Positions 35,117-43,225 of a stretch of 64,000 nucleotides of DNA are shown in pieces. Every line of letters begins with the position of its first letter. The first letter of the stretch is position 1. The translations under genes were made by a program, and so were the position numbers. The DNA comes from Flavimaribacter sp039888615 (GTDB taxonomy: Bacteria; Pseudomonadota; Alphaproteobacteria; Rhizobiales; Rhizobiaceae): assembly GCA_039888615.1 (NCBI GenBank), contig JBDQQS010000012.1; one strand, written 5' to 3'. The notes beneath the pieces were generated by a model. It had not been told where the DNA came from, ran no database searches, and saw nothing but the letters and a program-made list of their open reading frames with translations.

Positions 35117-35775
35117 TGGGCGCGCTGTTTGTCCGCGATCTCAAACTGTCCCTGCGCGCAGGCGGCGGCGCGCTGCTTGGCATATTGTTCTTTCTTGCGG
35201 TGATAGCCGTCATTCCCTTCGGCGTCGGGCCGGACCTCAATCTGCTTGCGCGCATCGGTCCGGCGTTTGTGTGGATCGGCGCGCTGCTCGCCTCGCTGCT
35301 CGGTCTCGACCGGCTGTTCCAGATCGACCGGGAGGACGGGTCGCTCGACATCATGCTCATGCAGTCGACGCCGCTGGTGCTCACGGTACTGGTCAAATGT
35401 CTGGCGCACTGGACGGCGACCGGTCTGCCGCTGGTCATCGCTTCGCCGTTTCTCGGCTTGTTCATGAATATCAGCGGGGTCGCCATGGCGGCGGTATTTG
35501 TGACGCTGCTTGTCGGCTCGCCCGCGATCACGCTCATCGGCGCCGTAGGCGCAGCGGTCGCGGTCGCCCTGCCGCGCGGCGGCCTGCTCTTGGCGGTTCT
35601 GGTTCTGCCGCTCTCCATTCCAGTGCTGATCTTCGGCGTCAGCGCCGTCAATGGCGCGATCGCCGAGCCCGCGCCGTTCCTGCAACCCTTCCTCATTCTC
35701 GTTGCGATTACACTGTTCTTCGCGGTTCTCGGTCCGCTTGCCGCGGCTGCGGCATTGCGCGCGTCGTCTGATTGA
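35116..35775 (+). CDS. ccmB: Heme exporter permease CcmB
   Basis: This is a 219-residue inner-membrane protein with six hydrophobic helices. The N-terminus LFVRDLKLSLRAGGGALLGILFFLAVIAVIPFG and LDRLFQIDREDGSLDIMLMQ are diagnostic of CcmB. It forms the CcmAB transporter module that works with CcmC in heme delivery to CcmE. It begins on the last base of the ccmA stop, so translation is coupled. The gap to ccmC is 50 bp. Confidence 0.95.
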   Translation: MGALFVRDLKLSLRAGGGALLGILFFLAVIAVIPFGVGPDLNLLARIGPAFVWIGALLASLLGLDRLFQIDREDGSLDIMLMQSTPLVLTVLVKCLAHWTATGLPLVIASPFLGLFMNISGVAMAAVFVTLLVGSPAITLIGAVGAAVAVALPRGGLLLAVLVLPLSIPVLIFGVSAVNGAIAEPAPFLQPFLILVAITLFFAVLGPLAAAAALRASSD

Positions 35776-35825
35776 TCACGAGGACTTATATTGTCCGGAA
35801 CGGTTCCAGGCTGTAAACAGGCGCC

Positions 35826-36578
35826 ATGACGACGACCACGGCAGGCAACACATTCACGAACCTCGCCAATCCCACGCGGTTTCTGAACCTCAGCGGGACG
35901 GTGTTGCCGTGGATGGCCGGGGTTACGGCCCTGCTCTTCGCGGTCGGCCTTTTCATGGCGTTCACCGCTCCGGAAGATTACCAGCAGGGCGTCACCGTGC
36001 GCATCATGTACATCCACGTGCCGGCCGCATGGCTCTCGATGATGTGCTACACGGTGATGGCGATTTCGGCGATCGGAACGCTTGTCTGGCGGCATCCGCT
36101 GGCCGATGTTTCGGCCAAGGCGGCGGCGCCGATCGGCGCAGCGTTCACCTTTCTGGCGCTGATCACCGGATCGCTCTGGGGCAAACCCATGTGGGGCGCC
36201 TGGTGGGCCTGGGGCGATGCCCGCCTGACCTCCGTTTTCGTGCTTTTTCTCATGTATCTCGGCCTGATCGCGCTGATTCGCGCGATCCCCGATCCGTCGC
36301 GGGCGGTGCGATTGACGGCCATCGTCATTCTCGTCGGCTTCGTCAATATCCCGATCATCAAGTTCTCGGTCGAATGGTGGAACACGCTGCATCAGCCGGC
36401 GAGCGTCATCCGGCTGGACGGCCCGTCGATCCATCCCTCCATGCTCTATCCGCTGCTGGTGATGGCGCTGGCGTTCACGATGCTGTTCTTCACTCTGCAT
36501 TTTTCGGCGATGCGGGCCGAGATCTGGCGCAGGCGCGTCGCTTCCATGCGGCGTCGCGCGGCCCAGGCCGCGGCGTGA
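35826..36578 (+). CDS. ccmC: Heme delivery protein CcmC
   Basis: This 250-residue membrane protein has six helices and a tryptophan-rich periplasmic segment, LWGKPMWGAWWAWGDARLTS, that binds heme for transfer to CcmE. YIHVPAAWLSMMCYTVMA and KFSVEWWNTLHQPASVIRLDGPSIHPSM carry the conserved heme-ligand histidines. Length is normal. No ccmE is found in this window and it must lie elsewhere, as is common in rhizobia, where ccmE is with ccmF and ccmH. Confidence 0.96.
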   Translation: MTTTTAGNTFTNLANPTRFLNLSGTVLPWMAGVTALLFAVGLFMAFTAPEDYQQGVTVRIMYIHVPAAWLSMMCYTVMAISAIGTLVWRHPLADVSAKAAAPIGAAFTFLALITGSLWGKPMWGAWWAWGDARLTSVFVLFLMYLGLIALIRAIPDPSRAVRLTAIVILVGFVNIPIIKFSVEWWNTLHQPASVIRLDGPSIHPSMLYPLLVMALAFTMLFFTLHFSAMRAEIWRRRVASMRRRAAQAAA

Positions 36579-36588
36579 GGGCCGGTTG

Positions 36589-36771
36589 ATGAGCCATGAC
36601 GTCTATGTCGCGCTGGCCTATGGAATCACGGCGATCGTTATCGCCGCGCTCATCCTGTGGGTCGTGCTTGACCAGCGCGCCCGCCGGGCCGAACTGAGCG
36701 AACTGGAAGCGCGCGGCGTGCGTCGCCGCTCGGACGCCGCCCCTGCAAGTGAGACGGATCATGGCGTCTGA
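36589..36771 (+). CDS. ccmD: CcmD heme exporter subunit
   Basis: This 60-residue single-helix membrane protein has the helix VALAYGITAIVIAALILWVVL and a basic region RARRAELSELEARGVRRRS following it, the usual CcmD layout. CcmD stabilises the CcmABC complex and is needed for release of holo-CcmE. ATG at 36589 is chosen; an in-frame TTG precedes it. It starts 10 bases after ccmC ends and its end overlaps ccmG by 11 bases. Confidence 0.9.
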   Translation: MSHDVYVALAYGITAIVIAALILWVVLDQRARRAELSELEARGVRRRSDAAPASETDHGV

Positions 36772-37363
36772 GACAGAGAACGACAGCCGCCCAGCGCGCC
36801 GACGCGTGCCGTTCATCGCCTTCCTGCCGGTGGTAATCTTCGCGATTCTCGCGATCGTCTTCTTCGGCGTTTTGACCTCGGGCCGCGATGTGTCGGAAAT
36901 TCCTTCGGCGCTGATCGGCCAGCAGGCCCCGTCTCTCGATCTTTCGCCACTGGAAGGTCTGACGCGCGACGGCGCGTCCGTTCCGGCTCTGACCGACGCG
37001 ATGGTCGACGGCCAGCTGACCCTGGTCAATGTCTGGGCGAGCTGGTGCGTGCCCTGCCGGCAAGAGCATCCGTTGCTGATGGAACTAGCGAACGACGATC
37101 GCATTCGCGTCGTCGGCGTCAACTACAAGGACAAGAACGCCAACGCGCTGCGGTTTCTCGGTGAACTCGGCAACCCTTACGCCGCGGTCGGCGTCGACCC
37201 CAACGGCGCAGCCGCCATCGACTGGGGCGTCTACGGGATCCCCGAAAGCTTCCTCGTCGCCCCCGACGGCGAAATCGTCTTCAAGCAGGTAGGTCCGTTC
37301 AGCCCGACCAGCATCACCCGCGACTTGATGCCGGCGGTGGAGAAGGCCCTGGCCGGTTCGTGA
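36761..37363 (+). CDS. ccmG: Thiol:disulfide oxidoreductase CcmG/DsbE
   Basis: This is a 200-residue membrane-anchored periplasmic thioredoxin that helps keep apocytochrome c cysteines reduced for heme attachment. A single helix lies at residues 16-38. The active site WCVPC (Cys96, Cys99) is in VNVWASWCVPCRQEHPLL, and the cis-proline GVYGIPESFLVAPDG follows. The ATG at 36761 overlaps ccmD. It is the last gene of the ccm run and is followed by a short tandem repeat. Confidence 0.95.
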   Translation: MASETENDSRPARRRVPFIAFLPVVIFAILAIVFFGVLTSGRDVSEIPSALIGQQAPSLDLSPLEGLTRDGASVPALTDAMVDGQLTLVNVWASWCVPCRQEHPLLMELANDDRIRVVGVNYKDKNANALRFLGELGNPYAAVGVDPNGAAAIDWGVYGIPESFLVAPDGEIVFKQVGPFSPTSITRDLMPAVEKALAGS

Positions 37364-37377
37364 AGTCGTTTTAGTTC

Positions 37378-37410
37378 GCGCCGCATCTGCAGCGCCGCAT
37401 CTGAAGCGCC
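37378..37410. repeat. Short tandem repeat between ccmG and yciB
   Basis: GCGCCGCATCTGCA at 37378-37391 is followed by GCGCCGCATCTGAA at 37392-37405 and a further GCGCC. It fills most of the 54-bp gap between two convergent genes. No function is apparent. Confidence 0.7.
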
Positions 37411-37417
37411 AAGGATG

Positions 37418-38074
37418 CTACTCTGCCGCCGAGCCGTCTTCTTCAGGCAAGGTGTGGCGCATGATCATCGGCATCTGGCTCATGGTGAAGGCGATGGTGA
37501 TCGGCATGATGCCCCAGACCTTGAAGGCGACCCAGAAGTCCGTCGAGAAGGAGCGCCAGACGATCTCGTTGACGACCGCGAGGAAGACGAAAAACACGCC
37601 CCAGCGCAGCGTGAGCTTGCGCCAGCCTTCCGCGTCCAGCCGGAAGGCGCTGTCGAAGACGTAGCCCAGCAGCGACTTGCCGAAAAGCAGCCCGCCCAGA
37701 AGCACGCCGGCGAACAGCATGTTGACGATGGTCGGCTTCATCTTGATGAAGGTGTCGTTCTGCAGCCAGAGCGTCAGCGCGCCGAAGATGAAGACGACGA
37801 TGCCGGACACCAGCGGCATGATCGGCAGGGTCCGGGTGAGGATCCATGAAAGCGTCAGCGCGATCGCGGTGGCTATCATGAACAGACCGGTCGCCAGGAA
37901 GATCGGTCCGCCGAAGACCGACAGCGCCGGATAGGATTCGATGAGGCTCTCGCCGCGAGCGTTGGCGAAGAAGAAAACCATGAGCGGGCCGAGCTCAAGC
38001 GCCAGCTTGAGAAGCGGATTGATGGTCTTTCTTTCCGTGCTGGACGGGTCTCGTTCAAACAGCGGCCGGTCCAT
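37418..38074 (-). CDS. yciB: YciB/IspZ inner-membrane septation family protein
   Basis: This is a 218-residue protein with five to six membrane helices. The family pattern is INPLLKLALELGPLMVFFFANARGE at the start, a central MKPTIVNMLFAGVLLGGLLFGKSLLGYVFDSAF segment, GWRKLTLRWGVFFVFLAVVNEIVWR and DFWVAFKVWGIMPITIAF. Members affect cell septation and envelope integrity in enterobacteria and Shigella. The gene lies just downstream of ftsY with five bases between them, implying a common transcript dapF-mtaB-ftsY-yciB. Confidence 0.92.
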   Translation of the reverse strand: MDRPLFERDPSSTERKTINPLLKLALELGPLMVFFFANARGESLIESYPALSVFGGPIFLATGLFMIATAIALTLSWILTRTLPIMPLVSGIVVFIFGALTLWLQNDTFIKMKPTIVNMLFAGVLLGGLLFGKSLLGYVFDSAFRLDAEGWRKLTLRWGVFFVFLAVVNEIVWRSFSTDFWVAFKVWGIMPITIAFTMSQMPMIMRHTLPEEDGSAAE

Positions 38075-38079
38075 GCGGC

Positions 38080-39885
38080 TTACTCCAGGTCTCGGGTTTC
38101 TGATTTGCCGGCCGGTACGCCGGCGATTGCGGATGCGAATTCGCGCGCCTCGAAGGGCTCAAGATCCTCCACGCCTTCGCCGACGCCGATGAAATAGACC
38201 GGCAGCTTGTGCTTCGCCGAAATGGCGACGAGGATGCCGCCGCGCGCGGTGCCGTCGAGCTTGGTCATGACCAGCCCGTTGACGCCGGCTACATTCTGGA
38301 AGATCTCGACCTGGCTGAGCGCATTCTGGCCGGTGGTGGCGTCAAGCGTCTGCAGCACCGTGTGCGGGGCTTCCGGGTCGTTCTTGCCGAGCACGCGGAC
38401 GATCTTTTCCAGCTCCGCCATCAGCTCGGTCTTGTTTTGCAACCGGCCGGCCGTGTCGATGATCAGCACGTCGCTGCCGGCTTCCTTCGCCTGCTTCCAG
38501 GCGTCGAAGGCGAGGCCCGCCGCATCGGCGCCGAGTTTTGAAGAGACGACAGGGGATCCGGTGCGCTCGCCCCAGATCTTGAGCTGTTCGATCGCCGCGG
38601 CGCGGAACGTGTCGCCGGCGGCGAGCATGACGTCGAGGCCGCCCTCGCGCAGCTTGGCGGCGAGTTTGCCGATCGTCGTCGTCTTGCCGGTGCCGTTGAC
38701 CCCGACGACGAGCACGACATGCGGCTTGTGCGCCAGATCCAGTTCCAGCGGCTTTGCGACAGGGTCCAGCACCTTGACGATTTCGCTCGCCATGATGCGC
38801 TGTACCTCTTCCGTCGAGATGTCGCGGCCGTAGCGGCCAGACGACAGCGTGTCCGTGATGCGCAGCGCAGTTTCCAGCCCGAGATCGGACTGGATCAGCA
38901 CGTCTTCGAGGTCCTGCAGCGTGTCCTCGTCCAGCTTGCGCTTGTTGAAGACGCCGCTGATCTGCTCGGTCAGTTGCGACGTGGTGCGCGACAGGCCTTG
39001 TCTAAGCCGGGCGAAGAAGCCGCTCGGTTCGGCGACCGGCTCGAAGGCGGCTTCCACCGGTTGGGATACCGGTTCTTCCGGTTCTGAGGCGACAGGTTCC
39101 GCTTCCTTCGGCGCTGCCGCCGCAGTCGTTTCTTCCGCAGGCGCCTTGTCTTCCGTCGGCGCTGCCTCCGCCGAAGCAGCTTCGTCTTCTTTCGGAGACC
39201 TGATTTCGGTTTCGGAACCGGTTTCTACGTCCGTTTCCGGGCTCGCCGCCTGCGTTTCCGGTTCGGATGTCTGTTCGCTCTCGCCGGGCGCCGCATCCGC
39301 GATCTTTTCGTCTGGCGCGGCTGCGTCTTCCCTGGCCGGCGTCTCCGTCGCAGGCTCTACCTCCGCCTCGGCCGGTGGTTCCGGTTTCTCCTCTGCCTTT
39401 TTCAAACCGGGGAAAATCGGCGGCTGACGTCTCGCGATCGCCGGCTTCCATTCCTCCCAGGAAGTGTCTTCTTCCACCGGCTTTTCCGCAGCGGCCGGCG
39501 CGGCTTCTTCCACCGGCCGAGGCTCTTGCTCCGCTGCCGGTTGGCTTTCATCTTCCTGTTCGGAAACGGGTTCTTCCGGCTCGGTCTCCGCAAGCGTTTC
39601 GATGTCGATTTCGAGCTCTATTTCGGGTTCCGTATCCGACGTTTCTTCTGTTTCGGCCTCCGGTTCCAAAGGCTGTTCCGGTTCCGGATCAGGTTGTGGC
39701 GGCTCGACGGGCGTGCTGACCGCCGTCGGTATTTCGGGCGGCAGTTCGGGCCGGTCGGCCTGTTGCGGCTCGTCGTCCCACTTCACTCGCGGAGAGGCGG
39801 CCCGGCTTTCGGCGGACGCTTTGTTCTTGTCTTCCGTCTTCTTAGAGCTGAAGGAGAAGACCTTTTTGATAAAACCAAGTGCCAT
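38080..39885 (-). CDS. ftsY: SRP receptor GTPase FtsY with long acidic N-terminus
   Basis: This is a 601-residue receptor for signal-recognition particle. The C-terminal NG domain (about 300 residues) has the GTPase P-loop GVNGTGKTTTIGKLA near residue 395-405, DTAGRLQNKTELMAELEKI, TKLDGTARGG and a closing GVGEGVEDLEPFEAREFASA. The first 290 residues are low-complexity and rich in Glu, Pro, Ala and Thr, the acidic A domain used for membrane association, longer than in E. coli (497 residues overall). It follows mtaB directly. Its partner Ffh is also in this window. Confidence 0.96.
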   Translation of the reverse strand: MALGFIKKVFSFSSKKTEDKNKASAESRAASPRVKWDDEPQQADRPELPPEIPTAVSTPVEPPQPDPEPEQPLEPEAETEETSDTEPEIELEIDIETLAETEPEEPVSEQEDESQPAAEQEPRPVEEAAPAAAEKPVEEDTSWEEWKPAIARRQPPIFPGLKKAEEKPEPPAEAEVEPATETPAREDAAAPDEKIADAAPGESEQTSEPETQAASPETDVETGSETEIRSPKEDEAASAEAAPTEDKAPAEETTAAAAPKEAEPVASEPEEPVSQPVEAAFEPVAEPSGFFARLRQGLSRTTSQLTEQISGVFNKRKLDEDTLQDLEDVLIQSDLGLETALRITDTLSSGRYGRDISTEEVQRIMASEIVKVLDPVAKPLELDLAHKPHVVLVVGVNGTGKTTTIGKLAAKLREGGLDVMLAAGDTFRAAAIEQLKIWGERTGSPVVSSKLGADAAGLAFDAWKQAKEAGSDVLIIDTAGRLQNKTELMAELEKIVRVLGKNDPEAPHTVLQTLDATTGQNALSQVEIFQNVAGVNGLVMTKLDGTARGGILVAISAKHKLPVYFIGVGEGVEDLEPFEAREFASAIAGVPAGKSETRDLE

Positions 39886-41172
39886 TTACGCTGCCTGACT
39901 GCCGGATTGGTGGTCGATGGGGGCGGCTGTGAGCCGGTCGCCATTCTGCCCGTCGATGGTAACGGACACAATCTCTCCCGGCCGGCCATCCCCGGTCTCC
40001 ACCAGCGTGAAGTTTTCGGCGCGTCCGAGGCCGGGCCGCTCGACGAGCACCTTCTGTGTGGCGCCGATCATTCGCTCCAGGTGACGTTGATGCGCCTCAT
40101 TGCCCTTTTCACGCAGTCGCGCAGCGCGCTGCTTGATCAGGCCGCGGTCGTGCTGGGGCATGCGCGCAGCGGGCGTGCCCTCGCGCGGGGAATAGGGAAA
40201 GACGTGTAGATAGGCGAGGTCGCAGTCGTCAACGAGAGACAGCGCATTGTCGAACATGGCTTCCGTTTCCGTCGGAAAGCCAGCGATGATGTCGGCGCCG
40301 AAGGCCATGTCCGGCCGCAAGGCGCGAACCGTGTTGCAGAAATCCACAGCGTCGGCGCGTAGATGCCGTCGCTTCATCCGCTTCAGCATCATGTCGTCGC
40401 CATGCTGAAGCGACAAGTGAAGATGCGGCATGAAACGCGGCTCTCCCGCGATCAGCTCCATAAGGTGATCGTCAGCCTCGATGGAATCGATCGAGGACAG
40501 CCGCAGCCGTTCGATCTCGGGAATCTCGTCCAGGATCGTGCGGGCGAGTTTTCCGAGCGTCGGCCGGCCGGGCAGGTCCGCGCCATAACTTGTTGCGTCC
40601 ACACCGGTCACAACCACTTCGCGATAGCCATTGGCGGTGAGTTTCCTGACCTGTTCGACCACCGCGCCCATCGGCACGGATCGCGAATTGCCGCGGCCAT
40701 AGGGAATGATGCAGAAGGTGCAGCGATGGTCGCAGCCGTTCTGCACCTGCACGAAGGCGCGCGCGCGGCCCTCAATTGCATCCACCATCTGCGGCGCGGT
40801 CGCCTTGACGCTCATGATGTTGTTGACGCGGATCTTTTCTTCCGCCGAAACGCCGAAATCCGGCAGACGTCGATAGCTGGCCGATTTCAGCTTTTCCTCG
40901 TTGCCGAGAACGGCGTCGACCTCGTCCATTTCGGCGAAGCCTTCCGCCTCCGTCTGGGCCGCGCAGCCGGTGACGATAATGCGGGCGTGCGGATTGTCGC
41001 GTCTGGCGCGGCGGATCGTCTGCTTGGCCTGCCGCACCGCCTCGGCCGTCACCGCGCAGGTGTTGACCAGGATAGCGTTGTTGAGGCCGGCGCCTTCCGC
41101 CTCGCGGCGCATGACTTCAGATTCATAGGTGTTCAGCCGGCAGCCGAAGGTGATGATGTCGACGCCGCTCAT
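39886..41172 (-). CDS. mtaB: tRNA t6A methylthiotransferase MtaB
   Basis: This 428-residue radical SAM enzyme converts t6A37 to ms2t6A37 in tRNAs. The N-terminal cluster cysteines are Cys11 (TFGCRLN), Cys39 (VNTCAVT) and Cys70 (VTGCAAQ). The radical SAM CxxxCxxC is in GCDHRCTFCIIPYGRGNSRS, and a TRAM domain ends the protein. The start MSGVDIITFGCR overlaps the dapF stop by four bases (ATGA), so the longer frame upstream is antisense to nothing real but lies inside dapF. The stop is directly next to the ftsY start. Confidence 0.95.
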   Translation of the reverse strand: MSGVDIITFGCRLNTYESEVMRREAEGAGLNNAILVNTCAVTAEAVRQAKQTIRRARRDNPHARIIVTGCAAQTEAEGFAEMDEVDAVLGNEEKLKSASYRRLPDFGVSAEEKIRVNNIMSVKATAPQMVDAIEGRARAFVQVQNGCDHRCTFCIIPYGRGNSRSVPMGAVVEQVRKLTANGYREVVVTGVDATSYGADLPGRPTLGKLARTILDEIPEIERLRLSSIDSIEADDHLMELIAGEPRFMPHLHLSLQHGDDMMLKRMKRRHLRADAVDFCNTVRALRPDMAFGADIIAGFPTETEAMFDNALSLVDDCDLAYLHVFPYSPREGTPAARMPQHDRGLIKQRAARLREKGNEAHQRHLERMIGATQKVLVERPGLGRAENFTLVETGDGRPGEIVSVTIDGQNGDRLTAAPIDHQSGSQAA

Positions 41173-42053
41173 GAGACGGCCCCGGTTTCCGCCGTGTCCG
41201 GCTCCCAGACGCCGGTCTTCGGGTCGAGCGCGCCGGAAAATTCCCATTCGGCCGGTCCGGTCATGATGACGTGGTCGTCGCGCTTGCGCCATTCGATGGC
41301 GAGCGGCCCGCCCGGAACATTGACCGCAACCGATCGACCGGTGCGCCCGGTGCGGGCGGCCGAAACCGCAGCCGAACAGGCCGCCGATCCGCAAGCCCTT
41401 GTCAGGCCAGCGCCTCGCTCCCAGGTCCGCAGATCGATCTCCTTGTCCGACAGCACCCGCGCGATGGAGATATTGGCCCTTTCCGGAAATATCGGATGAT
41501 GTTCGAGCAACGGTCCGAACCGTTCCAGATCGTAGCCGTTAACATCGGTATCGACCCAGAAGATCGCATGCGGATTGCCCATCGACATAACGGACGGCGA
41601 GTGCAGAACCGGCGCGTCGATCGGTCCGATCTGCAACTCGATCATGCGGGTGTCGCGAAATTCTTCGGAAAGCGGGATCCGGTCCCAGCGGAATTCCGGC
41701 GTTCCCATATCGACGGAAATCGAACCGTCTTCGTGTTCGCTTGCGTTGAGAATGCCGACGATGGTCTGAAAGGTGAAGACCCGCCGCCCGGTTTCAGCGG
41801 CCAACGCCTGCACGACGCAACGCATGCCGTTGCCGCAGGCCTGCGCCTTCGAGCCGTCGGAATTCAGGATGTCGACCCAGGCGTCCGTTCCGGCGCGCTT
41901 GGGATCGTGTATCGCCATGATCTGGTCGAAGGCGGTGCGGCTGTCGCCGGCCAGTGCGATCGCGGCTTCGGGCGCAACAACGTCGTCGCGGCCGCGCATG
42001 TCGACCACGAGTATGTCGTTTCCTAATCCGTTCATCTTCGCAAAAGGCGCCAT
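41169..42053 (-). CDS. dapF: Diaminopimelate epimerase
   Basis: This 294-residue enzyme converts LL- to meso-diaminopimelate for peptidoglycan and lysine synthesis. The two catalytic cysteines are Cys73 in ACGNGMRCV and the one in GLTRACGSAACSA. The N-terminal FAKMNGLGNDILVVD pattern binds substrate. Length is normal. It heads the dapF-mtaB-ftsY-yciB run, with a coupled four-base overlap to mtaB. Confidence 0.96.
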   Translation of the reverse strand: MAPFAKMNGLGNDILVVDMRGRDDVVAPEAAIALAGDSRTAFDQIMAIHDPKRAGTDAWVDILNSDGSKAQACGNGMRCVVQALAAETGRRVFTFQTIVGILNASEHEDGSISVDMGTPEFRWDRIPLSEEFRDTRMIELQIGPIDAPVLHSPSVMSMGNPHAIFWVDTDVNGYDLERFGPLLEHHPIFPERANISIARVLSDKEIDLRTWERGAGLTRACGSAACSAAVSAARTGRTGRSVAVNVPGGPLAIEWRKRDDHVIMTGPAEWEFSGALDPKTGVWEPDTAETGAVS

Positions 42054-42140
42054 TGTCCTGTCCGGTGCCGAATTTGAGCCGTATATGGCCGAAGTGCCGG
42101 TAAATTGCCAGTGCCCGCTGAAAAAAGCGTTACGGGAAAC

Positions 42141-43148
42141 TCAGCTTTTCGGGACGCGCCAGGCCTCGCCGGCGGTGAGCGGTCGAAAGCGCTCGCGTTC
42201 GATCGCAAATTGCTCAAGGGCTGCTTGCAGCGCGTGAACAGGATCCTCGATCCCCTCGTTGGTCAACTGCACCGTGCCCCAATGGTGGCCGACGGCGTAA
42301 GCGGCGCCGCAGAGCTTCAGGCCAGCCACGGCTTCCTCCGGGTTCTGATGCTGCGGCTTCATGAACCAGCGCGGCTCGTAGGCGCCGATCGGAAGCAGCG
42401 CCAGGCGGAAGTCGCCGTGTTTGCGCCGCGCCTCGCGATAGTTGATACCGTCGTGAAACCCGGTGTCGCCGATGTGGTAGACTTTTCCTGCTCCGCCTTC
42501 GATCACAAAGGCCGCCCAAAGCGCCATGCGCCGATCGGTCGAACCGCGCGCCGACCAGTGATGGCAAGGCTCGAAATGCAGCGTCAGGCCCTGTTCGAGC
42601 TGGATAGTGTCGCCCCAGTCGCCGACGGCGATGCGCATGTCCGGAACGGCGCTTTTTACGATCGTGTCATTGCCGAGCGGCGTCACCACAAGCGGGTCGT
42701 GGTCCTGGCGCAGCCGCTTCAACGTCTCCAGGTCGAGATGGTCGTAGTGGTTATGCGTCAGAAGAACCGCGTCGATTGGCGGCAGATCGTCGAAAGCAAT
42801 GCCAGGTTCAATGCGCCTCTTCGGCCCTGCGAAAGACAGGGGGCTCGTGCGTTCCGACCAGAGAGGATCGGTAAGCAGATTGACGCCGTCCATCTGCACC
42901 AGCATCGTCGCATGGCCGACCATGGTGACGATGATGTCGCCGTTCTCTACCCGTTGTTCCGGCTTTGCGTTGAGGTGCGGACTTTCATAGCGTTTCGGCC
43001 AGCGCGCGCGTTTTTCGGTGAATTGCCATTTCAGGACGTCGCGCAAGGAGCCAGGCGCCACGCCGCCGGGATTGAAAAACAGCTTTCCGTCGAAATGGTC
43101 CGTCTTCGGACCCTGGTAATAGGGATTGTTTCTTTTGGCGCCGATCAT
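42141..43148 (-). CDS. MBL-fold hydrolase, NAPE-PLD/UlaG-like
   Basis: This is a 335-residue metallo-beta-lactamase fold protein. The zinc motif HNHYDHLD starts at residue 132, with VGHATMLVQMDGVNLLTDPLW before it and LHFEPCHHWSARG and YHIGDTGFHDG after it. The N-terminal NPYYQGPKTDHFDGKLFFNPG pattern is that of the group related to N-acyl-phosphatidylethanolamine phospholipase D. A phospholipid or lactone substrate is possible, but none can be assigned. It is codirectional with the DHA2 exporter upstream, separated by 77 bp with a hairpin. Confidence 0.88.
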   Translation of the reverse strand: MIGAKRNNPYYQGPKTDHFDGKLFFNPGGVAPGSLRDVLKWQFTEKRARWPKRYESPHLNAKPEQRVENGDIIVTMVGHATMLVQMDGVNLLTDPLWSERTSPLSFAGPKRRIEPGIAFDDLPPIDAVLLTHNHYDHLDLETLKRLRQDHDPLVVTPLGNDTIVKSAVPDMRIAVGDWGDTIQLEQGLTLHFEPCHHWSARGSTDRRMALWAAFVIEGGAGKVYHIGDTGFHDGINYREARRKHGDFRLALLPIGAYEPRWFMKPQHQNPEEAVAGLKLCGAAYAVGHHWGTVQLTNEGIEDPVHALQAALEQFAIERERFRPLTAGEAWRVPKS

Positions 43149-43191
43149 CGTGGATGTCAGATAGGCGCTCCGTTGCTGCGTTCAATGCGCG

Positions 43192-43210
43192 GAGACCTCG
43201 GACAGGTCTC
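43192..43210. terminator. Hairpin between DHA2 exporter and MBL genes
   Basis: GAGACCT and AGGTCTC pair around a five-base loop, followed on the + strand by TTTT. It lies 16 bases after the exporter stop. The T run faces the wrong way for that gene, so its direction of action is unclear. Confidence 0.4.
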
Positions 43211-43225
43211 TTTTCTCGTGGATCA

